Shown here one piece after another: positions 10,810-23,300 of a stretch of DNA of 64,000 nt (positions are counted from its first letter, which is position 1; every line of letters begins with the position of its first letter). The notes beneath the pieces are model-generated. The model had not been told where the DNA came from. It saw only the letters and a list, made by a program, of their open reading frames with translations, and did no database searches. Source of the DNA: Coriaria nepalensis. Its lineage: Eukaryota; Streptophyta; Magnoliopsida; Cucurbitales; Coriariaceae. A program made the position numbers and the translations under genes. The DNA lies in the NCBI GenBank assembly GCA_027186245.1, contig CP114483.1:1870001-1934000 (forward strand), given 5' to 3'.

Positions 10810-12309
10810 AGATTATACTTTTTCAAAGGAAAAAAAAAAGGATTACTAGATACCTACACTCTCACGACTAACGTACGTACACAAAGAAAAATCTGCACTA
10901 AACTATATTGACCACCTTCTGTCTCTCTCTCTCTAGCTACTCCCTTCTTGCTCTGATTTTTGCTGCTCTTTCATGGAGGTGTGTCATGTGTGGTGTCTAG
11001 GGAGCATAGGGTTTCGAGGGAACCGGACAATGACCGGTTACTCCCGGTAGATTTGGAACAACTGTTTGGTGTTAGTGACGCTGTATCTTGTAGTTTTGTC
11101 GTTTCAAATGATTTTGGTAAAATTTAACATTGTTTGGTTTTTTGCAATTGGTTGTTTGGAAATTTAAGAGAGCGGACTGCTTGTAGGGTGATGACGCACG
11201 TGAGGACGCGGGAACAGAACGATGTTTGTGTTTTACGAAGCTTTTGAGTTAATTTGAGTTAATTACCGTACTTGAGCATAAAATCCTACGGTTGATATTG
11301 AATGTCGGATATTGATCATGAACTGACGTCATGTCGTCATGCAAGCAATTTACCTCTCTGGACTCTGGTTCTGGTGAAAAGAGAGAAGAGCCCGACTCTT
11401 ACGTCGTTCCACGGAACGGAGTTTCAGCTTTTACAGTCCCCCCCCCCCCCCTTCCCTTTTTTACTTTACGTCAACTGTTTCTTTTACATTTCCCATGTGC
11501 AAAAGGCTCGTCGATTTGCGCAATTAATCTAGATGGCTTTTTTAAATACAAATTTAAAGAAATTTAGACCAATAGGAGTGCTTTTTAATGATTAGGATGG
11601 AATTTAAAAGAACACTAAAGTACTGTGATTGCGTCATCAGTAGTAGCGTAAAGCGAACCATGTTACTGTTACTGTTACTGTTGCTGTTGCTGTTACGACC
11701 GTGGCTGTAATTTTATGAGTTTTATCGGATTTAAATAAATCATGTTTAAATTATATTTTTAATTTATTTAATAATATTGTAAATTCACTACGATCGAAGG
11801 CACGTGCATAAATTATTCCTTTTTTTTTTTAATTACTAGCACTGTTACTCCCATCGCTATCACTATACCAGTAAGTAAAATATTTTTACTAACTTTTACT
11901 TACATTAATTAATTTTTTACGGCTATCTGCAGTGCCCCACCCTCTCTGTCCCGTACTAATTACTACTTTCTCAACAGTGGCGGCTAGCCGGTAAAACTCG
12001 GGTAATTTTTTTTTTTCTTTTTTTTACCCTTCTTCAATTTGACCCAAGTAAGACCGGTAACTAATTATTCACCGGACATTATCGCAGTACATGATTCGGA
12101 TTGTCTTAAATGATCGTAACTATATTATGTTTACAAGAATAATTCAGAAATTATAATCATGCAATAAATTATCGTTATACATATTATAACATGTTACACG
12201 CATTTCATTTTCAGCTTGAATCAATATGTTAATATTTACGACCAGTAAGAGAGTTAATATAGTACGTAGAAGGAGCACAGTAGTACTCAAAGACACGACC
12301 AATTAAATT
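10810..12309. other. Upstream region of BLH9-like gene
   Basis: Contains a CT microsatellite at 10920-10934 (likely 5' leader or promoter), a poly-C run at 11438-11451, a hexanucleotide repeat at 11661-11696 and poly-T runs. No gene seen. Because the gene to the right is also on the minus strand, the right end should hold that gene's 3' UTR. Confidence 0.6.
11661..11696. repeat. Hexanucleotide tandem repeat TGTTAC/TGTTGC, 6 copies
   Basis: Six contiguous 6-bp units: three TGTTAC, two TGTTGC, one TGTTAC. It lies about 0.85 kb upstream of the BLH9-like start codon. Confidence 0.9.
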
Positions 12310-14501
12310 TCAAGGCATTGAGTGTGGTGGGCGTTCTTCTTCTTCTTCTTCTTCTTCTTCTTCTTCTTCGCGTTCAAAGCAATCAGCAGCTGCAACTCTC
12401 TGAACATTTTTGTAGGAATAGCGTCGGGCCAATAAGACATAGACACAGAGGTTCGCCGCACTTATTGCCGCTAACAGCCAATAAAACCTGTCCAAATGAC
12501 TGCTGTTCAAATCCTTCCCAAACCAACTTTTCCCTCCCTTCATCGTCACTTGATCAACTATTGTGATCAACAAACTGCTAAGAAAATTCGCCGCTCCGAT
12601 CACGCTAAGATAGAAAGCAATCCCTAAACTTCTCATTGAATCCGGTACTTGGTCGTAAAAGTACTCCTGTAACCCAACTAAAGCAAACCCATCACCTATT
12701 CCGACGATTAGAAACTGCGGCGCCAACCAGAACACGCTCATTGAAAGCGAACCTTGTTCTGGGTTTTCACCGATGACTTTTAGTCGTTTCGTCTCGACCG
12801 TCGCTGCAACCACCATTGTCACCGCGGAGAAGAGCATTCCGACGCCGATTCTTTGGAGGATATTAATGCCTCTTTCGTTGCCTGTCGCTCTTCGTAGTAC
12901 GGGCACGAGTATTTTGTCGTAGATGGTGACGGATGTTATCATTCCAATAGCGGCGAGACCGTAAATCGAAGCTGGTGGGATGAGAAAATTGTTCGCAATC
13001 TTTCGATCCATTGTAGCTCCTTGTTTGATGAAAAACGTAGAGGCTTGAGCTATACAGATTCCAAAGGGTAGGGTAGCTATCCATATGGGAATCATGTTGA
13101 GGATTTGCTTCATCTCCTCCACTTTAGTTACTGGCGCTAATCTCCATGGACTCTGTTTCTCAGCTACATCTCCTCTGTTTTCAACTACAGCTGCTTTGTC
13201 CAAAAATCTGTACCAGGTTAAACTACTCTTAATCATTGAATATCACATAATTAGAAAATAGGCGGGACTCAAATAAGTTGTATAGCTTTACTTGAACTTG
13301 TTGGTGTGAGACATGATTAGCCTTCCTTGTGCCTTCTCTGAATTGGGAAGTTCATGCAACAGACAAGGGTCGTCGGGATAAGAAAGATTCCTCTTCCTAA
13401 CTGCAGCTATAACAACCTGCAACATTGGTGTTAATGGGCTTCCCGTTGGAGCTCTAAAACGGTAAAAGGGCCTCCCAGCAACGAAAATCACAAGTGAAAA
13501 CGCCATAACTACTGTTATAATAATATCTCCGACTCCCCAACCAACATGATCCTGCACGTAAACAACCACGGTCACACTGAGTAGAAGGCCGGAACATAAG
13601 CCGAAATTCCACCAATTAAAGAACGACATCTTTTTCTTCCTTTCTTCAGAGTGATTGTCGTCAAATTGGTCCGCTCCAAAGCTCTCTAGAGACGGCTTAT
13701 GCCCTCCAGTTCCTATAGATATCAAGTAAATTGCAATGAAGAATACTAGTTCATGAACCTTGCGACGTTCCAAGCACGTGCCATGATCATCGGCACAAGC
13801 CTTTAGGTCCGGTACGAACGATGACATTGTTAACAACATCAAACCCTGTCAAAAGAATTTGCAACTATCAAAACGAACGTGATTTACTTTTAACTGATTA
13901 TAGATGAGGTTTTATTTGGCAAGTACCAAGAAGTAGACGATAGATGAGACTAGAACCGTAGAGAAACGACCCAAGTATGCATCGGCTAAGAAGCCACCAA
14001 GGAGGGGCATCAATGTTGTCACACCCGACCAGTAGTTGACGGACCGAGCCGCTGTTTTGAGGTCTTGATGAAGGACCTTTGTGAGATATATGATCAAGCT
14101 CGTCGCGATTCCAAAGTAACTTAACCTCTCGCTGAACTCAATTGCTGTCCTACCATTCACCCTCTAAACCGTCAATAAACAAAAGTAATATTGAAAATGC
14201 TATATAATTAAGTATTGAATTATGTATCAGTAAGCAATTAATTAAGCATCAGAGAATTATTATAAAAGCATAGATAGCTCTTGTTGCTTATACTCATGTA
14301 TGTACACGTAGCTTACATATTAAGCCAGAATCAACTAATTAAATAAGAAGATCAAATTCTTCAGTAGTGTACACTTAAATAACATCTATAATACTTGCCG
14401 ATGATAAAGAGAGAGGCTTTCCAAACACCGGTCGAAGCTCGGAGAGGAACCCTTCCTTTATGATCCAGAGAAGAATCCTGAACTGTTTTATCACGATCCA
14501 T
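12310..14501 (-). CDS. NPF5.7: NRT1/PTR family (NPF5.6/5.7-like) proton-coupled transporter
   Basis: Four exons: 14399-14501, 13927-14144, 13292-13845 and 12310-13207, totalling 590 residues. It is a 12-helix major facilitator superfamily protein. The proton-coupling ExxER motif is EFSER (residues 37-41), followed by RSVNYWSGVTTLMPLLGGF, GTGGHKPSLESFGADQFD, SFFNWWNFG and FYDQVPDSMRSLGIAFYLS, all typical of NPF/POT. Family members at the plasma membrane or tonoplast carry nitrate, peptides or hormones; the substrate is not predictable here. Intron 1 uses a GC donor (14398-14397), needed to give the conserved FII-AIEFSER junction; the nearby GT option would insert six atypical residues. The C-terminus ends in a 12-Glu run encoded by a TTC microsatellite. 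The closest relatives I recall are Arabidopsis NPF5.6 and NPF5.7; the symbol is by similarity and position. Confidence 0.92.
12334..12369. repeat. TTC microsatellite (12 copies) inside NPF coding sequence
   Basis: Twelve exact TTC triplets on the plus strand, read as GAA on the coding (minus) strand, giving a polyglutamate run just before the C-terminus of the transporter. Confidence 0.95.
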
Positions 14502-17500
14502 ATTCGTTCTCAGATAGCTAGGAAGCTGAGAGGGAGAGAGAGAGGCATAACAATTGGGGATTGGTTATGTTGATGATGGGAGTGAAGTGAGCTTGCTACT
14601 TTGGACTTGTTTATATAGAGGAATTGATGTCCACCTTTTTTGACTCAGTGAGTTGAGTTTGTTATTCTCTCCATGATGGTTCATGGTAACATCTCGATCG
14701 TCCGGACAGCAAAACAAATTCTTTGCACACAAGCACCCAGTGGGAAACTCATTCCTTTCAGTTTTCTTAATTTCATAAACATGTCGATTTTATTTCGCGT
14801 AACTAATAACACTACATATACGTATAGTCTCTATTACGTAACTTACTATATCATGGGTATTGTTTTGTATAATTCCTTAGTATAGTATAGCTTACATGTA
14901 TTCTCACAAACAGGTCAGCTGACATAATACGTGGCTGGTTACAGACATAATACATGAAGGATTAAGGAAGGTTAATGCCCTCCAGGCTGGTCCCAATGAT
15001 TCTTGCAACTTGCAAGAGAGGCCCCGGCAGAGTTGTGATTATGTCTTCTTGTCTTTCCCATTAACTTGGAATACTTTGATCAAGAGAAAAGGAAGTTTTA
15101 AGACTAAATTAGTGTTACCTTGCGTAAGCATAATGGAACGATCAACCATTACTAACTTACTATACGTTTAAAAATTGTATGAAAAACTGTAACTTCTCCA
15201 ATTGTCTAATCGTGTCTTCTATTAAGAAGACAGTAATAAGTGGATGCGGGATTATGATGATATTCAATATCTAATGACGTCTTAATGCATATCGATTGCA
15301 TTATCTTCAAACCGGAAAGCAATTTGAATTCAACCGAAAGAGTTTGTTAAGCAATTATTTGTTTATTTTGCACAACAAGTGGTAACTCATGTGAGAAATT
15401 TAAGTGACAATCGTTGATATAGAGCGTAGCTTTCATCGTAGACGGATCATTGTATTGGATCCTAATTAGCTTTCACAAAAAAATAGGGAGCGGATTCAGG
15501 TTTTATTTTAGTATTTTTATAAATTTAATAATTAAAATAAATACTAAATCAAAATCACTTGTATTAATATAAAAATTTATATGACTAATACATAAGTCGG
15601 AAACTTTTTCTTTTACGTAACACAACAAAATTACTTTCTGACAGATAAAGTTCTTTTACTTTTTTTATACCGAGTTCAATTTCAACCGAGCTCTCTAACA
15701 GATCGATATCTTTTATCAAGTGTAGTTTTTCTCTTCCCAGACTGATGTCACGTGCGTAAAGTTTCACCCCGAACTTAGACTCTCCGTGCGACACTTGACA
15801 CTCCTCCGAGTAACCAAGTCAACCTAACCGAACATTGCCAAGAGGTTTACTTGGAGACTTAGAAGAACAATTAAGCTAGAGAGAATAAAGAACTATTTGT
15901 ATTGCTAGAATGCTAGTATTTTGAGGATGATTTACAAATGAGGAGGATTCCTCCTTATATAGACCCCCACCTTAAAATGGATGGTCAAGATTAATTTAAT
16001 CTAACGGCTATGATCTATCTTCTAGAGACTTCCATACAAATATATATTATTCTACAAGGGACTAGAAGGATGTACAAGATTTTAGAGAATTCCACAAGTG
16101 TGTAGGAAACCCTAGAGAATCTTAAAGAAGTCTAGAAGTTTCTAGACTCTTCTATGAAGCCTCCTCCACTTTTTCTATCAATAAGGAAGTCTATGACACT
16201 GAGCTACCTTTCCAGATCGAATTCTTCATTTTCCTTCACAAATAATTTTTTCTTCATTACCAGACTGATATCTAATATAATATACTTTCCAGATCGAGTT
16301 CTCTAGAAAAGATAGAAAGATTATCGAGTTCTCAGTTTGTGCTCTCAGATCGAGATCACATCGGTCTGGATTGAGATCACTGTTCGACTATTTAATCCTT
16401 CGACTCTTCTGCCTTTCGACCCATCGACTATTCGACTATAAATTATGAGAGATGTCATTCTATCCTTTGACTTTCGATCCATCGATCCTTCTACCTTTCG
16501 ACCACAAACCAACATGAGATCTCGGTTTGTATTGCGCTGCATCTCAAATCAACATGTGAGATATCTATGCATCTCACATGTAACTTTAAGATGCCCTTCA
16601 ACCCTTCAAAGAGACTCGAATTATATGAGACGTTAGTCTGAGATGCCTATCGACCCATCAACTATAATTTATGTGAGATGCCCATCGACCTTCGACTCTT
16701 CGACCCATCGATCTATCAACCATTCGACTATAATTTATGTGAGTTGCTTTTGACCACAAACCGACATGTGATCCCGATCTGTTTTGCTCTGCATCTCATA
16801 CCAATATCTGCATCTAAGACCAACATGGGAGATGTCATTCGACCCTTCGAATGGACTCGAATTATGTAAGACGTTTGTCTGAGATGTCCATCAATTCTTC
16901 GACCCATTGACCCTTCAACTATAATTTATGTGAGATGTCCTTCGGCCACAAACCGACATGAGATCCCGATCTATATCGTTCTACATCTTAAATTGACATG
17001 TGAGACGTCGGTCTGGGCATCTCAGACCGACATATGATATACCCTTCGATCTTTCTAAGAAACTCAAATTATGTAAGACGTCAGTTTGAGATGCCCTTTG
17101 ACCTTTCAAAAACTCGAGAACTCAGTTTGAGAAAAACTGACATGTCTGGAACTTAAGAACTCGGTCCGGATCAAAAACTATAAATCGGGAACTTGATCTG
17201 ATTTCAGATATTAATATCGAATATCGGTCTCTAGATTTCAAATTCAAATCAGGTGTAAATAACCATTGTTATTCGTCAATATTCAGAAAAAAAGAGAGAA
17301 GGGAGTCGTGGCTGTTAAAAAAATGAAAGAGAGAAATGATGAAATGCAGCTCATAAATTAACTGTATTTTAGTCGGTTTGTGTTTTTATCTTTTTTTATG
17401 ACGTAACATATATTTTAATTATTAAATCTATAAAAACAGTTAAAATTTACGTACAAAAATAAATATTAAAAAATGAAATAAGAACTAAATCCACTCTTAA

Positions 17501-18839
17501 AAAAATTATTAACAAACAAAAAACGAGGATTAATAAATAGAGCATGCTCTGTTGCAGTCAGTAGTGGTGCATTATCAAATTACCTGAATATTTCAGACAT
17601 CAGTCGAGCAAATACTGATGTTACGCTTGCTGTTATAGATAAAAACATGTGATTCTTATGGGGTTTTTTTTTTTTTCCTTCACAATCTTTGATTCTCAAA
17701 CGGAACCTCTCTGTATTGTGTACTTGTGATCAAAGTGATGTGCTCTGTTCTTCCTTGTTGACTGATGTAATTTATAACGAAGGGATTAGGGAAGAAACTC
17801 TAGTTATCACTTTCTCAGTGGAAACAGAAAGTGATAAAGATAAAGGCGTTACAAAGAAATAATGAGAGGTGAATTGCTTATACTTTAAAGCTTAGGTTTT
17901 TTTCCCTAAAATATTTTAAGCTAAATGGGTGTCTTTCTTATCCCGAATGACAGGATGCTCGTAATACATCCATCATCCGAAACATAACCAGACATTAATC
18001 TTTTCTTTGTCACTAATCTTCTTTATAAGAAAAGAAAGGTTTTCTTCACCAAATATCATGTTTGCAACAGATTAGTTGATATCATTCTTACAAAAGGAAA
18101 AAAAAAAAAAAAAAGTGAACAATTCTTGATTTCTTATGAGCAATAATTAACGGTTGCTCTTTTACTGATTAGAAAATTTAACCCATTAGATTTGGTCTTG
18201 ATTGGCCACAAGATATCAGAAATCAAACCCACTAAAAGACTAATCATGCTTTGGGAAGTGATGAAATGAGTGTGGAGGAGGAGGTGATTAGAGGAAGAGT
18301 GATTATGAAGTTTGACTTAAATGGATATTCTAGAGCAGTAGTGCTTCCGGGCATTATTACTTTCAACTAATGAAGAAGGAGAGTAACTGTCAACTGTGTG
18401 CAAATATAAACACCGAATCTTGTACTGAGAAGATTCATCACTCAGTTAATTTCGTATCATGATTATTCCGAGTATATAATTATTCTCGTAATCCGATAAA
18501 TGAAATGCTACCGACATTACGGACTGAACGATTTCATTCGTCGGTAATAGTGTTAAATGTTCCATGATAACAACAGCTCCGAGTAATGTAAAAGTGTAAT
18601 GCATTATTCAATTTCTCACAGTTGAAGGCATGAAGTTGAAAGGAATTCACATACTCAGATACTCACATGAAGTTGAAAGGAAATCCCCTTCTATATTCCG
18701 TATAATTTAAAAGACATTTACAGTACAATGGATTCAGCAGAACTAAAAGAATATCATATCATACAGAAACGTACATTTTACGAAGACGATGCTATTAGTC
18801 TTCGAATTTCTTCTCATCATATGCAATTGATTAGCAATC
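14502..18839. other. Repeat-rich, gene-free region
   Basis: 4.3 kb without a recognisable gene. 14502-14650 is the NPF leader/promoter. About 15830-16340 ('ctccttatatagacccccacc' and many 'tctagaagtttctaga'-like words) has the look of a retroelement long terminal repeat, but I could not define ends or any protein domain. The degenerate tandem repeat at 16430-17105 follows. The right part is AT-rich with poly-T/poly-A runs (17666-17678, 18101-18114). Confidence 0.5.
16430..17105. repeat. Degenerate tandem repeat, three copies of about 190-250 bp
   Basis: Two anchor words recur in the same order. 'ccacaaaccracatg' occurs at about 16502, 16754 and 16946, each followed by 'gatc'. 'actcgaattatrtragacg' occurs at 16614, 16855 and (as actcaaattatg) 17062, each followed by 'tctgagatg'-like sequence. 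The 'cgacccatcgac' and 'ataatttatgtgag' blocks lie between them. Copies differ by substitutions and indels. No coding frame persists. Confidence 0.75.
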
Positions 18840-20040
18840 TTAGCTTGATGATTTAACTCTGTTATGAATATCATCCTTCGATCGGAGCCTGTAACTGCCA
18901 TCCTGTTCCAAACTCATATCATAAACATCACCAGATGAACCTCTAAATCCCCTTCAAGAAGGCGAAACAGCATTGCCTCTACTAAAACCTCCTTGCTTTC
19001 TATCAAACCCGCCTCGTCTCGAATCCGTTTGGTTCGATCGAATTGGTTCCCAACCCTCCAAATTTCTTCTTCTATCCCCTTTGTTCCACGTATCGCCATT
19101 AACATTTCTCCCATTTCTACTTGATGATCCAGTTGCAGAATTTCTACTAAAATAACTCTCCGCAGCAAAACCATCTTTCCCTTCACTTATCGAATAGCCA
19201 CTTCTCAATTTTCTTCAAGAAGACCTTCCTTCTTCCATAAATCTTATAACCGTTTTTTTTCTTCTGCGTCGGAGTTCAGGCTCTCAGACTTGTTCGATCG
19301 AATTGGTTCCCGAGCCTCCAAATTTCTTCTTCTACTCCCCTTGTTCCACGTATCTCCATTAAAATTTCTCCCATTTCTACTTGATGATACAGTCGCAGAA
19401 TTTCTACTAAAAGTACTCTCCGCAACAAAGCCATCTTCCGCTTCACTTATCGAACCGCCAATTCTCAAATTTCTTTCAGAGGACCTTCTCCCATTGCTCT
19501 TATAACCGTTTTTATCTTCTGCGTTGGAGTTCAAGCTCTCAGATTCAGTGATTCTCTGATAGGTTTTACACTATGGACCACCCCTTTGGAGAAAAAGCTA
19601 GCACAGGGTAAATCATCGACGGTGGCGAACAATTGAGGTCCGTCTCTGTCAGTCCAGAGATCGAATCCACCTGGCTTCTGAAACCGATCGGCTAAAACCT
19701 TTACCTGCTCGTCGGCGCTGACGGATAACAAGTTGGGGGCTTGTTCCACCACCTCCCATGGCCACTCGAGCTCGGAAACCGCTGCCTTGAGCTCTGCTCT
19801 CTTGCGCATCTCGTAAATTTGACGTTCGCAGCAGAGACGAGCTTTGAGAAGCTGTTTTGCTTTCTTGGCTTGCATTCGCTTCCATTCCAACTTGGACACG
19901 CCGCCTGGGAAGGTTCTGGAGCCGCCGCCCATACGAATAAACGTCGTCGTTTTCGGGAGGGAGAGGTTGGGGATTTTTGGGTTGAGGAAGAGCTGGTTTG
20001 GGCCCGTCAGGGTTGTGGAGAATGAAACGGAGAGGAGCAT
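18840..20040 (-). pseudogene. RH33-like DEAD-box helicase N-terminal fragment, frameshifted
   Basis: The ATG at 20040 opens a 169-codon frame with the conserved 'FPGGVSKLEWKRMQAKKAKQ', 'RQIYEMRKRAELKAAVSELE', 'SADEQVKVLADRFQKPGGFD' and 'KGVVHSVKP' segments that I recall from the N-terminus of the plant RNA helicase RH33. After VKP one base is missing (about 19565), ending the frame; the true continuation (YQRITESESLN...) resumes in another frame. A Ser/Asn/Arg-rich module is then present twice (19250-19500 and 18960-19210) in frames broken by an extra A in a homopolymer near 19250, and a further in-frame stop occurs near 18952 before the last recognisable segment (GDVYDMSLEQDGSYRL). The helicase motor domain itself is absent from the window. 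It is therefore a truncated pseudogene; expression of the 169-residue ORF as a short protein remains possible. Confidence 0.7.
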
Positions 20041-20348
20041 TTTATTTTATCTTTTTTCCTTCTCCGGCGACTACTGTTTCTTACGTTGGTGAAGAACCTT
20101 CACAATCGGAGGCGATTATGAAGGACCAGTGGTGGGTTGGGCTTTACATGCATACAATTAAGGGTCTTGATTGTTTCTTTTGGCCCAAATGAATTTAATA
20201 AACCGCTTTCTCTCAGGCCCGGACTCTCCGTTCTCACCGTCGAACCGCCAAAACTCCCTCCCTTCTTCTTTTCCAATTACTTTTTTTCTTCAAATTCCAC
20301 ACCGATCGTTTCACTAGAGGAATCTAGAATAGCGAATTCCAAGCAACA
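20041..20348. promoter_or_regulatory. Shared head-to-head promoter region (inferred)
   Basis: These 308 bp separate the start codons of the divergent RH33-like fragment (-) and the PI31 gene (+), so both core promoters and leaders must lie here if both are transcribed. I see no clear TATA box; CT-rich stretches occur near 20255-20300. Confidence 0.4.
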
Positions 20349-23300
20349 ATGGCGACTGAGAAATCTGTGATGGCTGTGATTCGGGCATGCCGGCCAAACT
20401 TCCGAAACGATCACGACAGGGTTGCTTTCGCGGTCCACGCTTCTTTCCTCGCCTCCGGCTCCATGCTCACCGCCACTGGTCCTCCGGCTTTCTCCGACGA
20501 TTCCTTTTCTTCTCCATCTACTGGTATGGATGATATTTCTCTTTTCACAAATTTTTTTTTTCCTGCGAAATCTTTTATTTACTGTCTGTATTTTTTGGGG
20601 TTTTAGAAGAAGTTGGGATTGACCGCTGGAACGAACTACCGGATGAGTATGCTTTTGTATACATCAATCCTGAAAAAGGTTCGAAGACGGGGAAAGTATT
20701 GGTAAAGTGTCTAGTAATGAATGATAAATTGGTGGTCGATGCTTTGGCTAATAAGGGCTTGGAGCCAGTTCATCTCGAGATTGAGTGCGTTTTCCATCGT
20801 TTCTATCTTTTGTACATTCCGTAGTTTTACAGTCTTCGCTAAATTTTACGAGACTTCCGGTTTCTTAACACAGTGTTAGAGACTATGTCAAAGGAAACGG
20901 GGGAAACAATTTTTTAGCTCAGTACAAGGACCTGGATAAGTTGGTAGAGCTTTTGAACACAGAAGTATTATCCAAACTAGATGGCACTAAACCTGCAAGG
21001 TAATTCAGCTCAAATTATCTCGATATTCAATTTCTTATCCCATTATGGCATAACTGGAATGCTTATAATGGTTGTTGCTATATCGATTCGGTAGTTCATT
21101 TGTTAATTGCCTTATCCAGTAATAGTTAGTACTTCATATTCAGATGCTGATTCTTGGTGTTGTTAAATTCAATTGTCGGAAGTCCAATGAATATATGTGC
21201 CGGCTTAAATTTTTCTCCTGTATAATAATTTTGGTCTATGATGCTATGAGTGTTTGCATTTTCTGGTTTTTATATGACATAGAATGTCTCCCCCAAATGT
21301 TAAAGCACTAAAAGCCGCGTGGTCGCCCGAGCACACCGAGCTTTATCTGAATCTGTGTATTGGTGAGATTCAGGCTGGAAATCGCCCGGGATCAAGTTTT
21401 AAAAAAATCGCTTGGGTTAATATCAGAAACAAATTCAATGCATCAACTGGTTTAAACTACGATGCTAAGCAGTTTAAAAACAAATGGGATAATTTGAGAA
21501 AGGAGTGGCAGTTATGGATCAAGCTAGTAGGGAATGAGCCCAATTTGGGGTGGGATTATGAGAGGAATACCGTAGTGGCTGATGATGAATGGTGGGAGAA
21601 GAAGCTGAAGGTATTGGAGCACTTAAAATATAAGTTTATTTGTTTGCTAATATTTTTATCAAAATTAGAAAAGTAGGAATAATTTTTTTTTCCCCTTTTA
21701 ATATGTGTAGGAGATACCAGAGGCCATAAAGTTTAGGCACAAAGGGTTGCTATGTAAGGATCGGATGGAGGTAGTATTCAAGGGTTATATGGCCCCTGGT
21801 GAAAAAGGTCGGGCTACTACTCCTACCTTTGGGGTGCTCCCTATCTCTGCTGTGGGTGTGGGGGATTACCATCATGTTGATGTATCACAAAGAGCTTTAG
21901 GTAGAAATGAAGGCTCAGGCGAGAGCAGTGATAATGTCTTGCAGGATCTAACACTTCATGAAACTCCAGTAGGCTTCACCACCCCCACAAATTTCACCTC
22001 CACACCCCCACTAGACTCCACACCTGAGACCATAGGCTCCGCATCGGTTATAGGGATAGGGCAAGAGAGGGCAGAGGTAGATAGGTCGGCAAAGAAGGGA
22101 CGGTTTGCATCTAATGTGACCTCTCAGATAGACCGACTGATAAATGCAGTAGAGTCGAGAACATGTGGGAGTTTGAACCAGGATGATCCAGTGAGTATTG
22201 AGGCTGTGATGAAATTGGTCCTTGAACTGCCTGGAATGGTGGAGGGTAGTCCACTATGGTATGACGCCTGTATGATGATGTTAGAAACAAAGAACAGAAG
22301 GATGTTCATGGTCAATACAACTCCTGAGACCCGTTTATGTTTTTTGGAGAGATATGCAAGAACTCTTGGACATGATGTCAAGAGTGATAGTGGAGGACAG
22401 TGATGAAGGATGAATTGTATTTTTTTCATTATCTGTTGACACAAATTTAGTTTCTGTTGTTGGGTTCTAACTCTGATTTGTATTCAGTTTGTAGTTTGTA
22501 TGTATTGTTCTAACTGTTAGACTGGTTGCCTATGTAAGTATATATGTATGGTTATGATGATATTGCTTTTCTTCTACGAGCTGTGTTTATGTTAAAATTG
22601 ATGTGTACATTTAGCAATGATAGCAGTCAGAATGATACAGATGCTTTGATTTTAAAAGACTTTGCAGGAGATCAATGCTGTTTTGAACTTTTGTTGATTT
22701 GTGAAGTACTTAATAACCACTGTGGGCTGTGGAACCATAGTAGACATGTATGAGATGCAATGTGGTTAGGTTTTCAAATCCAAAGTTGAGAAGTAAGGCT
22801 TTTAAGCCATGGACTGATAAGCTGGCTTAACTAATTTGTAATACATGTCTACCCTTCAATTCCTCCACAGCGTCCTATATAAAGCAGTAAATGTTATTAG
22901 GGTTTACAAACCCTTGGTCTTTAAGCTTTCCTTGGTTGCCAGTATGGGAAAGAGAGGTTTGATAGGACATATATTGGATATCTTTTGCTTGAGTGAATAT
23001 GCTTCTAAGTATTCTTTGATTGTGTTTTTGTAGCTCTGGGACAAGTGAAAGATCAACAACGGATGTGAATGAACCTTACACTGGATTTGTTGAACCCTTA
23101 GGCCCTCAAATTCATCCTTCTGGGTTAGTCTCTCTCGATCTTAAATACATATTAGTAATTATTGACTGACTGTGATTTTATTGTTCATTGATTTAAGTTA
23201 TTATCCAATTATGAGGTTCAAATGATATTCTTCCGACTCTTTTCAGTGTTATTTGTCCTCCCGTTATGCCATTTGAGGGTGGTGATCTCTACCCTGGACC

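Noticed and set aside
15585..15794. 69-codon minus-strand open frame
   Set aside because: No motif, lies in repeat-like DNA with no partner exons.
15830..16340. Long terminal repeat of a retroelement
   Set aside because: Word composition is suggestive, but no TG...CA ends, target duplication, primer-binding site or second LTR could be defined.
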